A stretch of DNA of 39,578 bases from JABMPX01 sp964649795 (GCA_964649795.1 CAZYQY010000005.1:1-39578), one strand, 5' to 3'; positions 24,938 to 32,747 are shown, counted from the first letter of the stretch. Notes: generated from the letters alone by a model not told the origin. Translations and numbers: made by a program.

Positions 24938-25157
24938 GGCGGAGAGGGCGGGAGTCGAACCCGCGATACCAATAAAGGTATACCTGCTTTCTCCCGAAAA
25001 TATATTTTCTACAAAGCGGTGGGGGCGGGATTCGAACCCGCGGTACATTGCTGCACACACGCTTTCCAAGCGTGCTCTTTAAGCCGCTCAGACACCCCAC
25101 CGCTTTAAAGAAAATTATTATTTTCGAGGGCGCACTAGGCCTCTATGCGACCTCTCC
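24937..25157 (-). other. Nested tRNA locus: tRNA-Ser-like outer structure with a tRNA inserted in its anticodon arm
   Basis: Read on the minus strand from 25157. The 5' acceptor strand GGAGAGG (25151-25157) pairs perfectly with CCTCTCC (24941-24947). A D arm GCAT-AGAGGCCTA-GTGC lies at 25132-25148, a variable arm with ATACC/GGTAT at 24965-24983, and a T arm GCGGG-TTCGACT-CCCGC at 24948-24964. G73 and an encoded CCA follow. G73 plus a long variable arm are serine features. There is no normal anticodon loop. CCCTC (25126-25130) and GGGAG (24991-24995) instead begin a helix of about 27 bp, with a few mismatches, that runs through GAAAAT-rich palindromes and AAAGC/GCTTT straight into the acceptor stem of the complete tRNA-Ser at 25017-25101. 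Function unknown. Confidence 0.7.
25017..25101 (-). tRNA. tRNA-Ser (anticodon GGA), inner tRNA of the nested locus
   Basis: A canonical class II tRNA: acceptor GGTGGGG/CCCCACC, anticodon stem CACGC/GCGTG with loop TTGGAAA giving GGA, a long variable arm (TGTGCAGCAATGTACC), T arm GCGGG-TTCGAAT-CCCGC, and discriminator G. CCA is not encoded. Its flanks continue the acceptor helix (AAAGC before, GCTTT after), and the whole gene sits inside another tRNA-like structure. Confidence 0.95.
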
Positions 25158-25405
25158 TATTTAAAATGCTCTAATAATTTCTTTTTCAGTTTTTTTATTT
25201 CAGAGGAATCTATAGAATCGCCTGAAACATTTTTTAAACGGCTAATTTCTTTTTTTATCTCATACTCGCTTAAGCCGTCTTTTAAAGAGTCATTAAAAAT
25301 GCCTTCCACGTAATTTTGTTCATTTGGAGATAACTGCGGAATTTTTCGCAATGTTTTCTTAAAATCATCACGATATATTTTTTTACTGCTTGAAAATAAT
25401 CCCAT
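25157..25405 (-). CDS. Small charged protein, unknown function
   Basis: An 82-residue protein: MGLFSSSKKI, then a helical, strongly charged body (YRDDFKKTLRKIPQLSPNEQ, SLKDGLSEYEIKKEISRLK) ending in a Lys-rich helix. I know of no function. The TAG stop ends on 25157, the first base of the outer tRNA-like structure. Its first ten codons are identical to those of the DUF3800 gene upstream, because of a 31-nt direct repeat. The start is probably native to this protein and was copied to the other. Confidence 0.65.
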   Translation of the reverse strand: MGLFSSSKKIYRDDFKKTLRKIPQLSPNEQNYVEGIFNDSLKDGLSEYEIKKEISRLKNVSGDSIDSSEIKKLKKKLLEHFK

Positions 25406-25406
25406 A
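25376..25406. repeat. 31-nt direct repeat, copy 1 (start of the small-protein gene)
   Basis: Identical over 31 nt to 26240-26270. On the minus strand it covers the start codon and the first ten codons (MGLFSSSKKI) of the 82-residue protein. Sequences outside the repeat are unrelated at both edges. Confidence 0.9.
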
Positions 25407-25487
25407 TATTTGTTTTTTTAAATAATTTTGATATCCACTTGACAAGAATATCTATTTTTGTTATCTTTATAATACAGTATTGAAAAT

Positions 25488-25515
25488 GGGCGTTGACTCG
25501 ATTGGTCAATGGCCC
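25488..25515. terminator. Hairpin terminator after the DUF3800 gene
   Basis: The stem GGGC-g-TTGAC pairs with GTCAA-tg-GCCC around the loop TCGATTG, with A/T runs on both sides. On the minus strand it lies about 14 nt after the DUF3800 stop; T5 follows on the + strand. It sits in the 123-nt gap before the 82-residue gene. The + strand also has TTGACA-17-TATCTT (25439-25467) just upstream, which could drive a very short RNA, but I see no gene there. Confidence 0.65.
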
Positions 25516-25528
25516 TTTTTCGTTTGTA

Positions 25529-26269
25529 TTATTCACTACGATGATAGTGAATATTAAAAGCGTAATTACGAAATCCCTCTGTTAAGGTTTTAATACCTAA
25601 ATTATTTTTAAATTGTTCTACAAACTTACCTTTGTATAGTGATGATTTATTAATGATTTTTTCTTTAAGAAGTAACTCGTAATTTATGGATCCGATTAAC
25701 AAATCTGTTAACTGTAATAAATCATTTGTCTTTGAATCTAAGCGGCAAACACCGGCAATAGCTAATCTTTTAAATCTATCATTAACGCTACTTTTAACAT
25801 TGACTTCGAACTTAATATTTTTCGGCGTAGTTATATCATCTGCTAAAACTATTAAAACTTCGTTTTTGCCTAAATTTCCAATTAATAATTGTTTAGCAAT
25901 TTGTTCATAGGCAATCCAAGGATTTTCGCTGAATTCTTTTTTGAAATAATTATTCTTTTTATTTATTGTATAAGAAGCAAATTTTATACTTCTTGTTTCA
26001 AATAAAGTATTTAAAATTTCTAAAGCAGTGCTTATTTTAACTTTATTAAGATTATTGAATTTCAATTCCCACCAAAACCTATTCTTAGATCTTATATATC
26101 TTATTTTTCGTTGCAAATAATATGGTTGTGAACATTTTATCATCCCTACTGTAAAATATGGTTGACTTTTTACATCTAAGGTTCCTGATTCATCAATAAA
26201 ACAAAAAGGCGTCCAAATGTCTTTATAATCAGCCAGTGTTATTTTTTTACTGCTTGAAAATAATCCCAT
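25529..26269 (-). CDS. DUF3800 domain protein with a borrowed N-terminus
   Basis: A 246-residue protein. The DUF3800 signature FCFIDESGTLD near residue 22 gives the first acidic pair, and LIVLADDITT with QLTDLLIGSINYELL gives the later conserved Asp block. The family is thought to be an RNase H-like nuclease often found with defence or mobile genes; this is family-level knowledge, not shown here. The first ten residues (MGLFSSSKKI) are encoded by a 31-nt repeat shared with the next gene. They are absent from a normal DUF3800 start, so the gene seems to have been inserted into, and to use, its neighbour's start region. It begins 2 nt after the htpX stop. Confidence 0.8.
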   Translation of the reverse strand: MGLFSSSKKITLADYKDIWTPFCFIDESGTLDVKSQPYFTVGMIKCSQPYYLQRKIRYIRSKNRFWWELKFNNLNKVKISTALEILNTLFETRSIKFASYTINKKNNYFKKEFSENPWIAYEQIAKQLLIGNLGKNEVLIVLADDITTPKNIKFEVNVKSSVNDRFKRLAIAGVCRLDSKTNDLLQLTDLLIGSINYELLLKEKIINKSSLYKGKFVEQFKNNLGIKTLTEGFRNYAFNIHYHRSE

Positions 26270-26270
26270 A
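26240..26270. repeat. 31-nt direct repeat, copy 2 (start of the DUF3800 gene)
   Basis: Exact copy of 25376-25406. Both copies stand at the 5' end of a gene in the same frame. The distance between copies is 864 nt, which would be the length of the inserted unit carrying DUF3800. Confidence 0.9.
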
Positions 26271-26271
26271 A

Positions 26272-27165
26272 TTATATCTCCATTCCCCGCAGGGCGTTAA
26301 CTCGTTCCTTAATTGGCGGATGAGTCATAAATAATTTAGAAAATTTTTTGCCCTTAAAAGGGTTGCTAATATACAAATGAGCTGTGGCTTTGTTAGCTGC
26401 TTTTAAGGGTGTCTGGTCTGCTGATATTTTCTCTAACGCACTGGCTAATCCTTCTGGATAACGGGTCAATAAAGCACCGCTGGCATCAGCTAAAAACTCT
26501 CTTTTGCGTGAAATGGACAATTGAATTAAAGCGGCAATTAAAGGAGATAAAATAGCCAGAGCAAAACCAATTAAAATCATAATGCCGGCAAATTGGCCTC
26601 CTCCTCGATTACTGCGTTTACCTCTCCCAAAAACACTCCAACGGACAAACCAGTCAGAAAGCAAAACAACCATACCAACCAAAATAACTACGACAGTCTG
26701 TAAAAGAATATCTCTATTGCCAATGTGGCTTAATTCATGAGACAAAACGCCTTCTAATTCAGAACGTTCTAATTTTTCCAAAAGCCCTCTGGTTACGGCA
26801 ATTACTGCATGTTCAGCATTGCGACCAGTAGCAAAAGCATTAGGCGCCATTTCATCAATAATATATATTCTAGGCAAAGGTAAGCCAGCTGTAATACAAA
26901 GATTTTCAACTAAACGATATAATTCTGGATTATCTTTTTTTTCAATCTTTTTAGCCTTGCTCATTCTTAAAACAATTTTATCTGAATACCAATAAGAAGT
27001 AAAACTCATCAAGGAACTAAAGATTACTGCTATTACTAAAATAATCGGACTTTCAAATTGATAAGAGAAAACCCATCCAAGGCCAATAATAAAAACTAAA
27101 AATATACTAATCAATATCCATGTTTTTCGAACATTTGAATCTTTATGGGTATAAAGAGTAGGCAT
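26272..27165 (-). CDS. htpX: Protease HtpX homologue
   Basis: Membrane-bound zinc metalloprotease (M48B) for quality control of membrane proteins. Hydrophobic helices lie near residues 15-60 (WILISIFLVFIIGLGWVF). The HExxH motif is in EGVLSHELSHIGNRDIL near 139, two more helices follow, and the third zinc ligand Glu is in SRKREFLADASGALLTR. The segment APNAFATGRN is also family-specific. The length of 297 residues is normal. It pairs with lemA 8 nt upstream, a common arrangement. Confidence 0.95.
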   Translation of the reverse strand: MPTLYTHKDSNVRKTWILISIFLVFIIGLGWVFSYQFESPIILVIAVIFSSLMSFTSYWYSDKIVLRMSKAKKIEKKDNPELYRLVENLCITAGLPLPRIYIIDEMAPNAFATGRNAEHAVIAVTRGLLEKLERSELEGVLSHELSHIGNRDILLQTVVVILVGMVVLLSDWFVRWSVFGRGKRSNRGGGQFAGIMILIGFALAILSPLIAALIQLSISRKREFLADASGALLTRYPEGLASALEKISADQTPLKAANKATAHLYISNPFKGKKFSKLFMTHPPIKERVNALRGMEI

Positions 27166-27173
27166 ATCTTTTC

Positions 27174-27731
27174 TTAAAACCCTACTTTAACCGGCTTACG
27201 GACCTCTGCCTCTTGAACTTCAAAGAAATCTTTTTTATTAAAATTAAACATCCCAGCTACTAAATTATTTGGGAATGTCTCAATTTTAATATTGAAATCT
27301 CTTACATTGCCATTGAAAAATCGTCTGGCTGCCTGAATTTTGTTTTCTGTATCACTTAATTCTCTTTGCAGTTCTAAGAAATTCTGATTAGCTTTTAAAT
27401 CAGGGTAATTTTCTGCTACAGCAAAAAGAGATTTTAAGGCGCCAGATAGCATGTTTTCTGTTTTGCCATGCTCTTCCATTGTTTGCGCGCCCATAGCCGC
27501 GGTTCTGGCTTTAGTAACATTTTCAAAAAGCTCTCTTTCATGCTTGGCATAACCTTTAACTGTTTGTACTAAATTAGGAATCAAATTATATCGTCTTTTT
27601 AGCTGGACATCTATGTCTGACCATGCTTCGTCTGTCCGATTCCTTAATTTGATTAAGCTGTTATAAACAGCAATTAGCCAAAAGATAATTAAAATGGCTA
27701 TACCAATAATAATCCATAAAAAACGTCCCAT
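27174..27731 (-). CDS. lemA: LemA family protein
   Basis: A single N-terminal transmembrane helix (FLWIIIGIAILIIFWLIAVY) is followed by a long helical domain with the family motifs NSLIKLRNRTDEAWSDIDVQ, LKRRYNLIPNLVQTVKGYAK, LQRELSDTENKIQAARRFFN and the conserved NxxxxTFPxN-like segment IKIETFPNN. The function is unclear in the family; it is usually linked with HtpX. ATG 27731 is used because the upstream frame needs a TTG. The likely promoter region lies in the gap up to the hairpin at 27861-27922. Confidence 0.93.
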   Translation of the reverse strand: MGRFLWIIIGIAILIIFWLIAVYNSLIKLRNRTDEAWSDIDVQLKRRYNLIPNLVQTVKGYAKHERELFENVTKARTAAMGAQTMEEHGKTENMLSGALKSLFAVAENYPDLKANQNFLELQRELSDTENKIQAARRFFNGNVRDFNIKIETFPNNLVAGMFNFNKKDFFEVQEAEVRKPVKVGF

Positions 27732-27860
27732 ATTTTTATCTGAAAACAAGTTTTTCTAAATTTTTAAATCAAAAATCTAAACAAACCTGCCCCAGGTATT
27801 ATTAAAATTGTCTTTATTTTTTCTTTATTATACTATTCTCTGAATGGTTTTGCAAATACA

Positions 27861-27922
27861 AGAGGCCGTGCTTTGAAACATACAATCTTTGCAAAGGTTG
27901 TATGTTTCAAAGCACGGCCTCT
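27861..27922 (-). terminator. 62-nt hairpin, dispersed repeat family member 2, probable groEL terminator
   Basis: Two 31-nt arms pair along their whole length with one wobble. The base (AGAGGCCGTGC) and tip (AACATACAATCTTTGCAAAG) match the hairpin at 1881-1940, while the five mid-stem bases differ on both arms in a compensating way (CTGAA/TTCAG there, TTTGA/TCAAA here). On the minus strand it lies 24 nt after the groEL stop, and a T-containing run follows. Confidence 0.8.
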
Positions 27923-27945
27923 ATTTAACGACTTCTATTTAATTA

Positions 27946-29589
27946 TTACATCATTCCAGGCATTCCTCCGCCCATTGGCATTCCTCCTCCACCCATTGGA
28001 GGCGTTGTATCTTTGTTTTCAGGCAAATCTGTAATTACGCATTCAGTAGTTAAAAGCATAGCTGCTGCTGAAGCAGCGTTTTCTAAAGCAGAACGGACAA
28101 CTTTGGTTGGATCAATAATACCTGCTTCAAATAAATCTCTGTATTTATTCTTAGCTGCATCATAGCCATAAGCGCCAGATTTCTTTTTAACTTCATCAAC
28201 AACTACTGAACCATCCTGGCCTGCATTATTAGCAATCTGCCTTAATGGCTCTTCTAAAGCTCTTTTCAAAATAGATAAACCAATTTTTGCTTCTCCTTTA
28301 ACATTAACATCATCTAATGACTTAATAGCTCTTATTAAAGCAACACCGCCACCTGGAACAATCCCTTCAGCAACAGCTGCTTTAGTAGCAGCTAAAGCAT
28401 CTTCAGTTTTAGCTTGTTTATACTTCTGTTCAGATTCTGTTACTGCGCCTACTTTAAGAACAGCTACTCCACCAGCTAATTTAGCCAGCCGTTCCTGTAA
28501 TTTTTCTTTGTCAAAGTCAGAATCACTTCTGTCTAATTCAGTTTTAATTTGATTAATTCTTGCTTCAATCTCCGATTTATTGCCTTTTCCTTCAACAATA
28601 GTTGTATTTTCCTTATCTGCAATTACCCTGCGAGCATTGCCAAGCATCTTAAGTTCAGTATTTTCTAATTTTAATCCAACTTTTTCAGAAATAACTTGTC
28701 CACCAGTCAAAACAGCAATATCTTCAAGCATTTCTTCCCGTCTATCTCCAAAACCAGGCGCTTTAATTGCTAAAGCATTAAAAGTGCCTCTTAATTTATT
28801 AACAACCAAAGTAGCCAAAGCATCGCCATCAACTTCATCAGCAATAAGCACAATATCTTTTTTCCCGCTTTGTGTAATTTTTTCCAATAAAGGCAAAATT
28901 TCCTGAATGCTGGATATTTTTTTATCAGTAATTAAAATATGTGGGTCATCAAATTCTGCTTGCATGCGTTCAGCATTTGTAATCATATATGGAGAAACAT
29001 ACCCCTTATCAAAACGCATTCCTTTAACAGTTTCTTTTGATAAGCCAAAAGTTTGTGATTCTTCTACAGTAATAACGCCTTCTCTGCCGATTTCCTGAAT
29101 AGCTTCAGCAATTAAATTGCCGATTTCAGGATCTTCAGCTGCAATAGTAGCTACTTGGGCAATTTCTGCTTTCCCAGCCACTGTTTTAGCCATTTTTTTA
29201 AGTGACTCTATTATAGATCTAACCCCTTTTTCAATGCCGCGCTTAAGAGCCAAGGGATTAGCTCCAGCAGTAACATTTTTTAAGCCCTGAGTAACAATAG
29301 CTTGAGTTAATAAAGTGGCTGTAGTTGTTCCATCTCCAGCCAAATCATTTGTCTTGCTGGCCACTTCTTTAACAATCTCTGCGCCAATGTTCTCAAATTT
29401 ATTCTCTAATTCAATTTCTTTAGCAATAGTTACTCCGTCATTAGTAATTTCCGGAGAACCAAAACCTTTATCCAAAACAACATTGCGGCCCTTAGGACCT
29501 AATGTTACTTTAACTGCATTAGCTAATTTATCAACGCCTTTCTTAAGCTGGCGTCTGGCTTGTTCATCAAATTTAATTTGTTTTGCCAT
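27946..29589 (-). CDS. groEL: 60 kDa chaperonin GroEL
   Basis: Forms the double-ring folding chamber with GroES. Diagnostic segments: LGPKGRNVVLDKGFGSPEIT, the ATP-site motif AGDGTTTATLL, GADEVDGDALA-type sequence in the apical domain, APGFGDRREEMLEDIAVLTG, and the C-terminal Gly-Gly-Met tail (GGGGMPMGGGMPGMM). The length of 547 residues is standard. groES lies 15 nt upstream. No CIRCE operator is visible before the pair. Confidence 0.98.
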   Translation of the reverse strand: MAKQIKFDEQARRQLKKGVDKLANAVKVTLGPKGRNVVLDKGFGSPEITNDGVTIAKEIELENKFENIGAEIVKEVASKTNDLAGDGTTTATLLTQAIVTQGLKNVTAGANPLALKRGIEKGVRSIIESLKKMAKTVAGKAEIAQVATIAAEDPEIGNLIAEAIQEIGREGVITVEESQTFGLSKETVKGMRFDKGYVSPYMITNAERMQAEFDDPHILITDKKISSIQEILPLLEKITQSGKKDIVLIADEVDGDALATLVVNKLRGTFNALAIKAPGFGDRREEMLEDIAVLTGGQVISEKVGLKLENTELKMLGNARRVIADKENTTIVEGKGNKSEIEARINQIKTELDRSDSDFDKEKLQERLAKLAGGVAVLKVGAVTESEQKYKQAKTEDALAATKAAVAEGIVPGGGVALIRAIKSLDDVNVKGEAKIGLSILKRALEEPLRQIANNAGQDGSVVVDEVKKKSGAYGYDAAKNKYRDLFEAGIIDPTKVVRSALENAASAAAMLLTTECVITDLPENKDTTPPMGGGGMPMGGGMPGMM

Positions 29590-29604
29590 AATTTTAAATG
29601 TTAA

Positions 29605-29880
29605 TTATTCTAATATTGCTAAAATATCTTCTTCTTTAGCAATTAAATATTCTTTATTATCAATTTTAATTTCATTTGGCCCGTATTTAGTAAAGAGGAC
29701 TTTATCGCCTTTTTTAACGCCTATTGGCTTATTGGGCCGGCCTGGACCAACTGCTATAACCTTGCCTTCTTCTGGTTTTTCTTTATCAGCTGTATCAGGC
29801 AAAATAATTCCTGATTCAGTTTTATCTTCAACTGAAATTGGTTCAATAAGAACCCTGTCTCCTAAAGGTTTAATATTCAT
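29605..29880 (-). CDS. groES: 10 kDa chaperonin GroES
   Basis: The heptameric lid of the GroEL chamber. MNIKPLGDRVLIEP at the start, the mobile loop region (EDKTESGIILPDTADKEKPE) and VIAVGPGRPNK identify it; the C-terminus reads YLIAKEEDILAILE. At 91 residues the length is normal. A longer open frame to 29931 exists, but the homology begins at ATG 29880. The leader is odd: a run rich in TGTTTG repeats, with TATAAT near 29922-29927 as a possible -10 box. Confidence 0.97.
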   Translation of the reverse strand: MNIKPLGDRVLIEPISVEDKTESGIILPDTADKEKPEEGKVIAVGPGRPNKPIGVKKGDKVLFTKYGPNEIKIDNKEYLIAKEEDILAILE

Positions 29881-29988
29881 AGAATCAACAAACAAAAAGC
29901 AACAAACAGCAAACAAAAAAACATTATACAATATGTTTATTATCTATTACCTTTTGTTTCTATTTTACTTTATCTTAATCAAAATTGC

Positions 29989-31026
29989 TCAAACTGTCAA
30001 GCCTGAATCTTTCTCGTTGGCTAATTCAATCAACCCTAATTCTTCCATTTCTTGATTATATTTTTCCAAAATCCATTTTTCTGGCGAATCTGGATGGAAT
30101 TCTAATTGCTTATCATTAAAAACAACTCTGCCGCCAGCTTGATAAGTCAAAGGATCTTTTTTAATTCGCCTCTGTTGGAATTTCTTTAAGATAAATTCTA
30201 CTCCATTACCAATTGATTTGTCAAGAATAATTTCTCTAATTTCTCTTAAAAAATAAAAAGATTGATTTGGCTTAATTTTTTTTAAATAACCATTTTGCTC
30301 TTCAGGATAGAAAACTAAATAATCTTTAATCCATTTATTGGCTCGCTGAAATTGTTTATAAAGTGTTAGACCCTTAGGGTCTAACAATAAATCTAGCAAA
30401 GGGACTAAATGTGCGTATGTATGGGCATTGTATAGACTTTTGAATGGTATTTTAAGAGATTTATCAGTTAAATAATGATTAAGGCAAATTCGGTCTTTAG
30501 TTAAATTACCATGGCGGCGCTGGCCAATTATATGTACAAAGAGAGTAATTAATCCGCGGCAAGTCCAGATGCGTCCAGCTTTAGTTATAATCAAAAGGTC
30601 TATATCTGATTCATTTTTTGTATTATTCATGGCTAATGAGCCACTCACAATCACTGAACGGATAAAAGGAATTACTTGAAGCATTTTAACCAATCGTTTG
30701 GCTTTTTTCCATTTTTGATCAGCCATTTTTTGCCTTTCAATTCTTTGCTTAACAATCTTTTGACGGCCTTTAAAAAAATAAAGGCCATTTTTTTGGCTGA
30801 TTAATTTATTTAATTCTGGGCTTTTTCCTAAAGTTTCTAAAACATCTTTTAATCTATTATTATGAGGAGCAATAGAAAAGTGGCTAAGTAATTCTGAACT
30901 TCCCCATGACTGTATTAAATATTTAAAAATTTCCCAGCCAGTCAAAGGCCGTCCTAAAACATCATAATACGCCAAAGTAGATAAAATAGATTTTTCCAAT
31001 GAGGTCATATTTTTATTATACTTCAT
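29989..31026 (-). CDS. Nucleotidyltransferase-domain protein with N-terminal winged-helix-like region
   Basis: About 345 residues. The N-terminus (SILSTLAYYDVLGRPLTGWE) is helical and resembles a winged helix. The nucleotidyltransferase core is SVIVSGSLAMNNTKNESDID followed by LLIITKAG, the GS...DxDLL pattern with its metal-binding Asp pair. Family members transfer nucleotides to RNAs, sugars or proteins; nothing here decides which. The start is uncertain: ATG 31026 and ATG 31008 are both possible. An in-gene palindrome (30365-30385) produces no visible defect. Confidence 0.7.
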   Translation of the reverse strand: MKYNKNMTSLEKSILSTLAYYDVLGRPLTGWEIFKYLIQSWGSSELLSHFSIAPHNNRLKDVLETLGKSPELNKLISQKNGLYFFKGRQKIVKQRIERQKMADQKWKKAKRLVKMLQVIPFIRSVIVSGSLAMNNTKNESDIDLLIITKAGRIWTCRGLITLFVHIIGQRRHGNLTKDRICLNHYLTDKSLKIPFKSLYNAHTYAHLVPLLDLLLDPKGLTLYKQFQRANKWIKDYLVFYPEEQNGYLKKIKPNQSFYFLREIREIILDKSIGNGVEFILKKFQQRRIKKDPLTYQAGGRVVFNDKQLEFHPDSPEKWILEKYNQEMEELGLIELANEKDSGLTV

Positions 31027-31142
31027 TTCCCCAAATAAAAAAGGGCGCGAATTCTTTGTCAAATATTATATTGCTTACTAACTTCGCCGCATTTGACAAA
31101 CCAAGAACGAAAAAAGTTATCATGAAAATAATAATAATAAAA

Positions 31143-31182
31143 AGACCCGTCAGATAAGATTTTTCTCTCATCCAACAGGTCT
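31143..31182 (-). terminator. Intrinsic terminator after pyrE
   Basis: On the minus strand AGACCTGTTGGATGAGA pairs with TCTTATCTGACGGGTCT (17 bp with several G-U pairs) around a GAAAAA-type loop, then TTTTTATTATTATT. It lies 18 nt after the pyrE stop and closes the three-gene pyr unit. Confidence 0.88.
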
Positions 31183-31200
31183 GTTGAAGATAATTATTTT

Positions 31201-31890
31201 CTATTCTACTTGATGGGTATCGATGAATTTTATCACGTCACTATATTGTTTTGAGGTAATTAAACCCTCGTCTAAAAAGAGTTTTCCTACCTCCATTAAC
31301 TTGAAGACGGCGTGAAATTCATAGCCATCTTTGAGTAGGCTTTCTCCTCCACCCTGTTGCCGGTCAAAAAAGACAAAAACTCGTTTTATCTTAAATCCTT
31401 CATTCTCCATAATAGCGATGGATTCTCTCTTGCTCTTGGAAGTAGTGATAACATCGTCTATAAGATTGTACTCTCGTTTGGGTTTGGGTTTACCAATGAC
31501 CAGTTTTTCTTTCTGGCCAGCCGTTCCATGGGCTTTAGGAGATTTTCTCTGCACCAATAAAGAAATTGGCAGTCCTTCTAAGGCAGCCATAGTTGCCGTT
31601 GCCGCTGCTAAAGGATAAGCAGCGTCAGGCACGCCAATAACTACCTGCCTATTTGATAACGGTCTAGTAGCAGGAGGAATGATTACCAAATGGGCGAAAG
31701 CTGAACCAACTAATGGTAGCAGTTCTGGATGCTCATCAGTCAACTTATCCCTCATATCCACATAAATAGGGGACATAGATTCATCCTTTAATTGAGTTAG
31801 CTCGCCTACCTTAATAATGCCCGCTTGCCGCATAGAAATAAGAAGTTTTTTCTCTTCTAAAGAAAAATAATAATCAATATCCTTTTTCAT
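31201..31890 (-). CDS. pyrE: Orotate phosphoribosyltransferase
   Basis: Makes OMP from orotate and PRPP. A 229-residue type I PRTase with the PRPP-binding loop REYNLIDDVITTSKSK and the upstream PPi-loop region VVIGVPDAAYPLAAATA. Lysines in LVQRKSPKAHGTAGQKEKL match the flexible catalytic loop. A strong Shine-Dalgarno (AAGGAGG) lies 7 nt before the ATG, unlike most genes in the window, and base composition is visibly more GC-rich. It is downstream of pyrF, with a hairpin in the 74-nt gap between them (GCCGGGTTTCTT/AAGAGACCTGGC). Confidence 0.88.
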   Translation of the reverse strand: MKKDIDYYFSLEEKKLLISMRQAGIIKVGELTQLKDESMSPIYVDMRDKLTDEHPELLPLVGSAFAHLVIIPPATRPLSNRQVVIGVPDAAYPLAAATATMAALEGLPISLLVQRKSPKAHGTAGQKEKLVIGKPKPKREYNLIDDVITTSKSKRESIAIMENEGFKIKRVFVFFDRQQGGGESLLKDGYEFHAVFKLMEVGKLFLDEGLITSKQYSDVIKFIDTHQVE

Positions 31891-31964
31891 CTCTCTACCT
31901 CCTTCTTGTCATACCAGTTAATAAGTTTTAGCCAGGTCTCTTAAAAAAGAAACCCGGCCTTTGG

Positions 31965-32708
31965 CTATAATACTTGCATTGTTCTGGCAATCTCTTCGGC
32001 TGCTCTCCGAGCATTGGCTATTGGGTCTCCTTTTCTTAAATCGGTTCCCATGACCACATATTTAGCACCAGCGGCAATAGCCGCTCCTGGAGTATTTACT
32101 CTCTTCTGATCTTGGACTTCAGAACCGGCGAATCTGATACCGGGGTTCACTACTGTACATCCTGGATAGATAGCTAAAACCTGGGCTGTTTCTAATGGAG
32201 AACAGACTATTCCTTTTGCCCCAGCTTCTTCAGCTAATCCGGCATAGTGAACTACTAATTGCCGGCTAGAGTAATCAGTCATTACCTCTTCTTCTAAGAT
32301 TCTATCGTCAATTGAAGTTAAAACAGTCACCCCTAAAACTAATGGCTGATAATCTGAAAGGCTGAACTGATTGACCGCTTCCACTGTTTTTTGAATCATC
32401 TCCAATCCTTTGGAACAATGGATAGTAAAGCCGAAAATTCTTTTTTCAGCTGAATTTCTGGCCACTACCTTGGCTGCTCCAGCTACAGTTCGGGGGATAT
32501 CACCAAACTTCAAGTCAATCATAATTTTCCCTTCAAAATTATCCAGCGCAGTCTGAATAACCGGCACTCCTTCGATCATAGCCATAGTTAGAATCTCCAT
32601 GCCCAGTTTTACCACTCCAATATGACCGGACAACACTTGGAGATATCTCTTTAAATCCTCAATGTTATCCATATCAGCCGCAAAAATAATTCTATCTTTT
32701 GCTTCCAT
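31965..32708 (-). CDS. pyrF: Orotidine 5'-phosphate decarboxylase
   Basis: Converts OMP to UMP. TIM-barrel signatures: IIFAADMDNIEDL, VVKLGMEILTMA, and the catalytic Asp-Lys-Asp array in KIMIDLKFGDIPRTVAGAA. The C-terminal phosphate site reads VNPGIRFAG and YVVMGTDLRKGDP. The second ATG (32708) sits 7 nt after AGGAGG and is preferred over the one 2 nt after it. With pyrE it supplies the last two steps of UMP synthesis; the earlier steps are not in this window. GC-rich composition and the strong RBS set it apart from its neighbours. Confidence 0.93.
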   Translation of the reverse strand: MEAKDRIIFAADMDNIEDLKRYLQVLSGHIGVVKLGMEILTMAMIEGVPVIQTALDNFEGKIMIDLKFGDIPRTVAGAAKVVARNSAEKRIFGFTIHCSKGLEMIQKTVEAVNQFSLSDYQPLVLGVTVLTSIDDRILEEEVMTDYSSRQLVVHYAGLAEEAGAKGIVCSPLETAQVLAIYPGCTVVNPGIRFAGSEVQDQKRVNTPGAAIAAGAKYVVMGTDLRKGDPIANARRAAEEIARTMQVL

Positions 32709-32747
32709 TATCATTCCTCCTTTTCTGTTTAAATGGTTTCTTTATTA

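Noticed and set aside
24937..25157. tmRNA (ssrA) as the explanation of the nested tRNA locus
   Set aside because: The T arm resembles tmRNA and a long helix replaces the anticodon stem, but the discriminator is G, no G3-U70 pair exists, no tag reading frame is present, and the interior is a complete tRNA-Ser.
24937..25157. Group I intron interrupting a tRNA
   Set aside because: The interruption is about 120 nt and is mostly another tRNA gene; it is too short and lacks the conserved P, Q, R and S core elements.
25282..25536. 84-codon minus-strand frame covering the terminator and the small gene
   Set aside because: It overlaps a terminator hairpin and the better-supported MGLFSSSKKI gene in another frame.
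29881..29990. CIRCE/HrcA operator before groES
   Set aside because: No TTAGCACTC-N9-GAGTGCTAA-like inverted repeat is present; only a TATAAT and T/G-rich repeats are visible.
29315..30055. 246-codon open frame on the + strand
   Set aside because: It runs antisense across the groES-groEL pair; the minus-strand genes are unambiguous.
30365..30385. Perfect 9-bp palindrome GTTAGACCC/GGGTCTAAC
   Set aside because: It lies inside the nucleotidyltransferase coding sequence with no T-run or regulatory context; most likely a codon-level coincidence.
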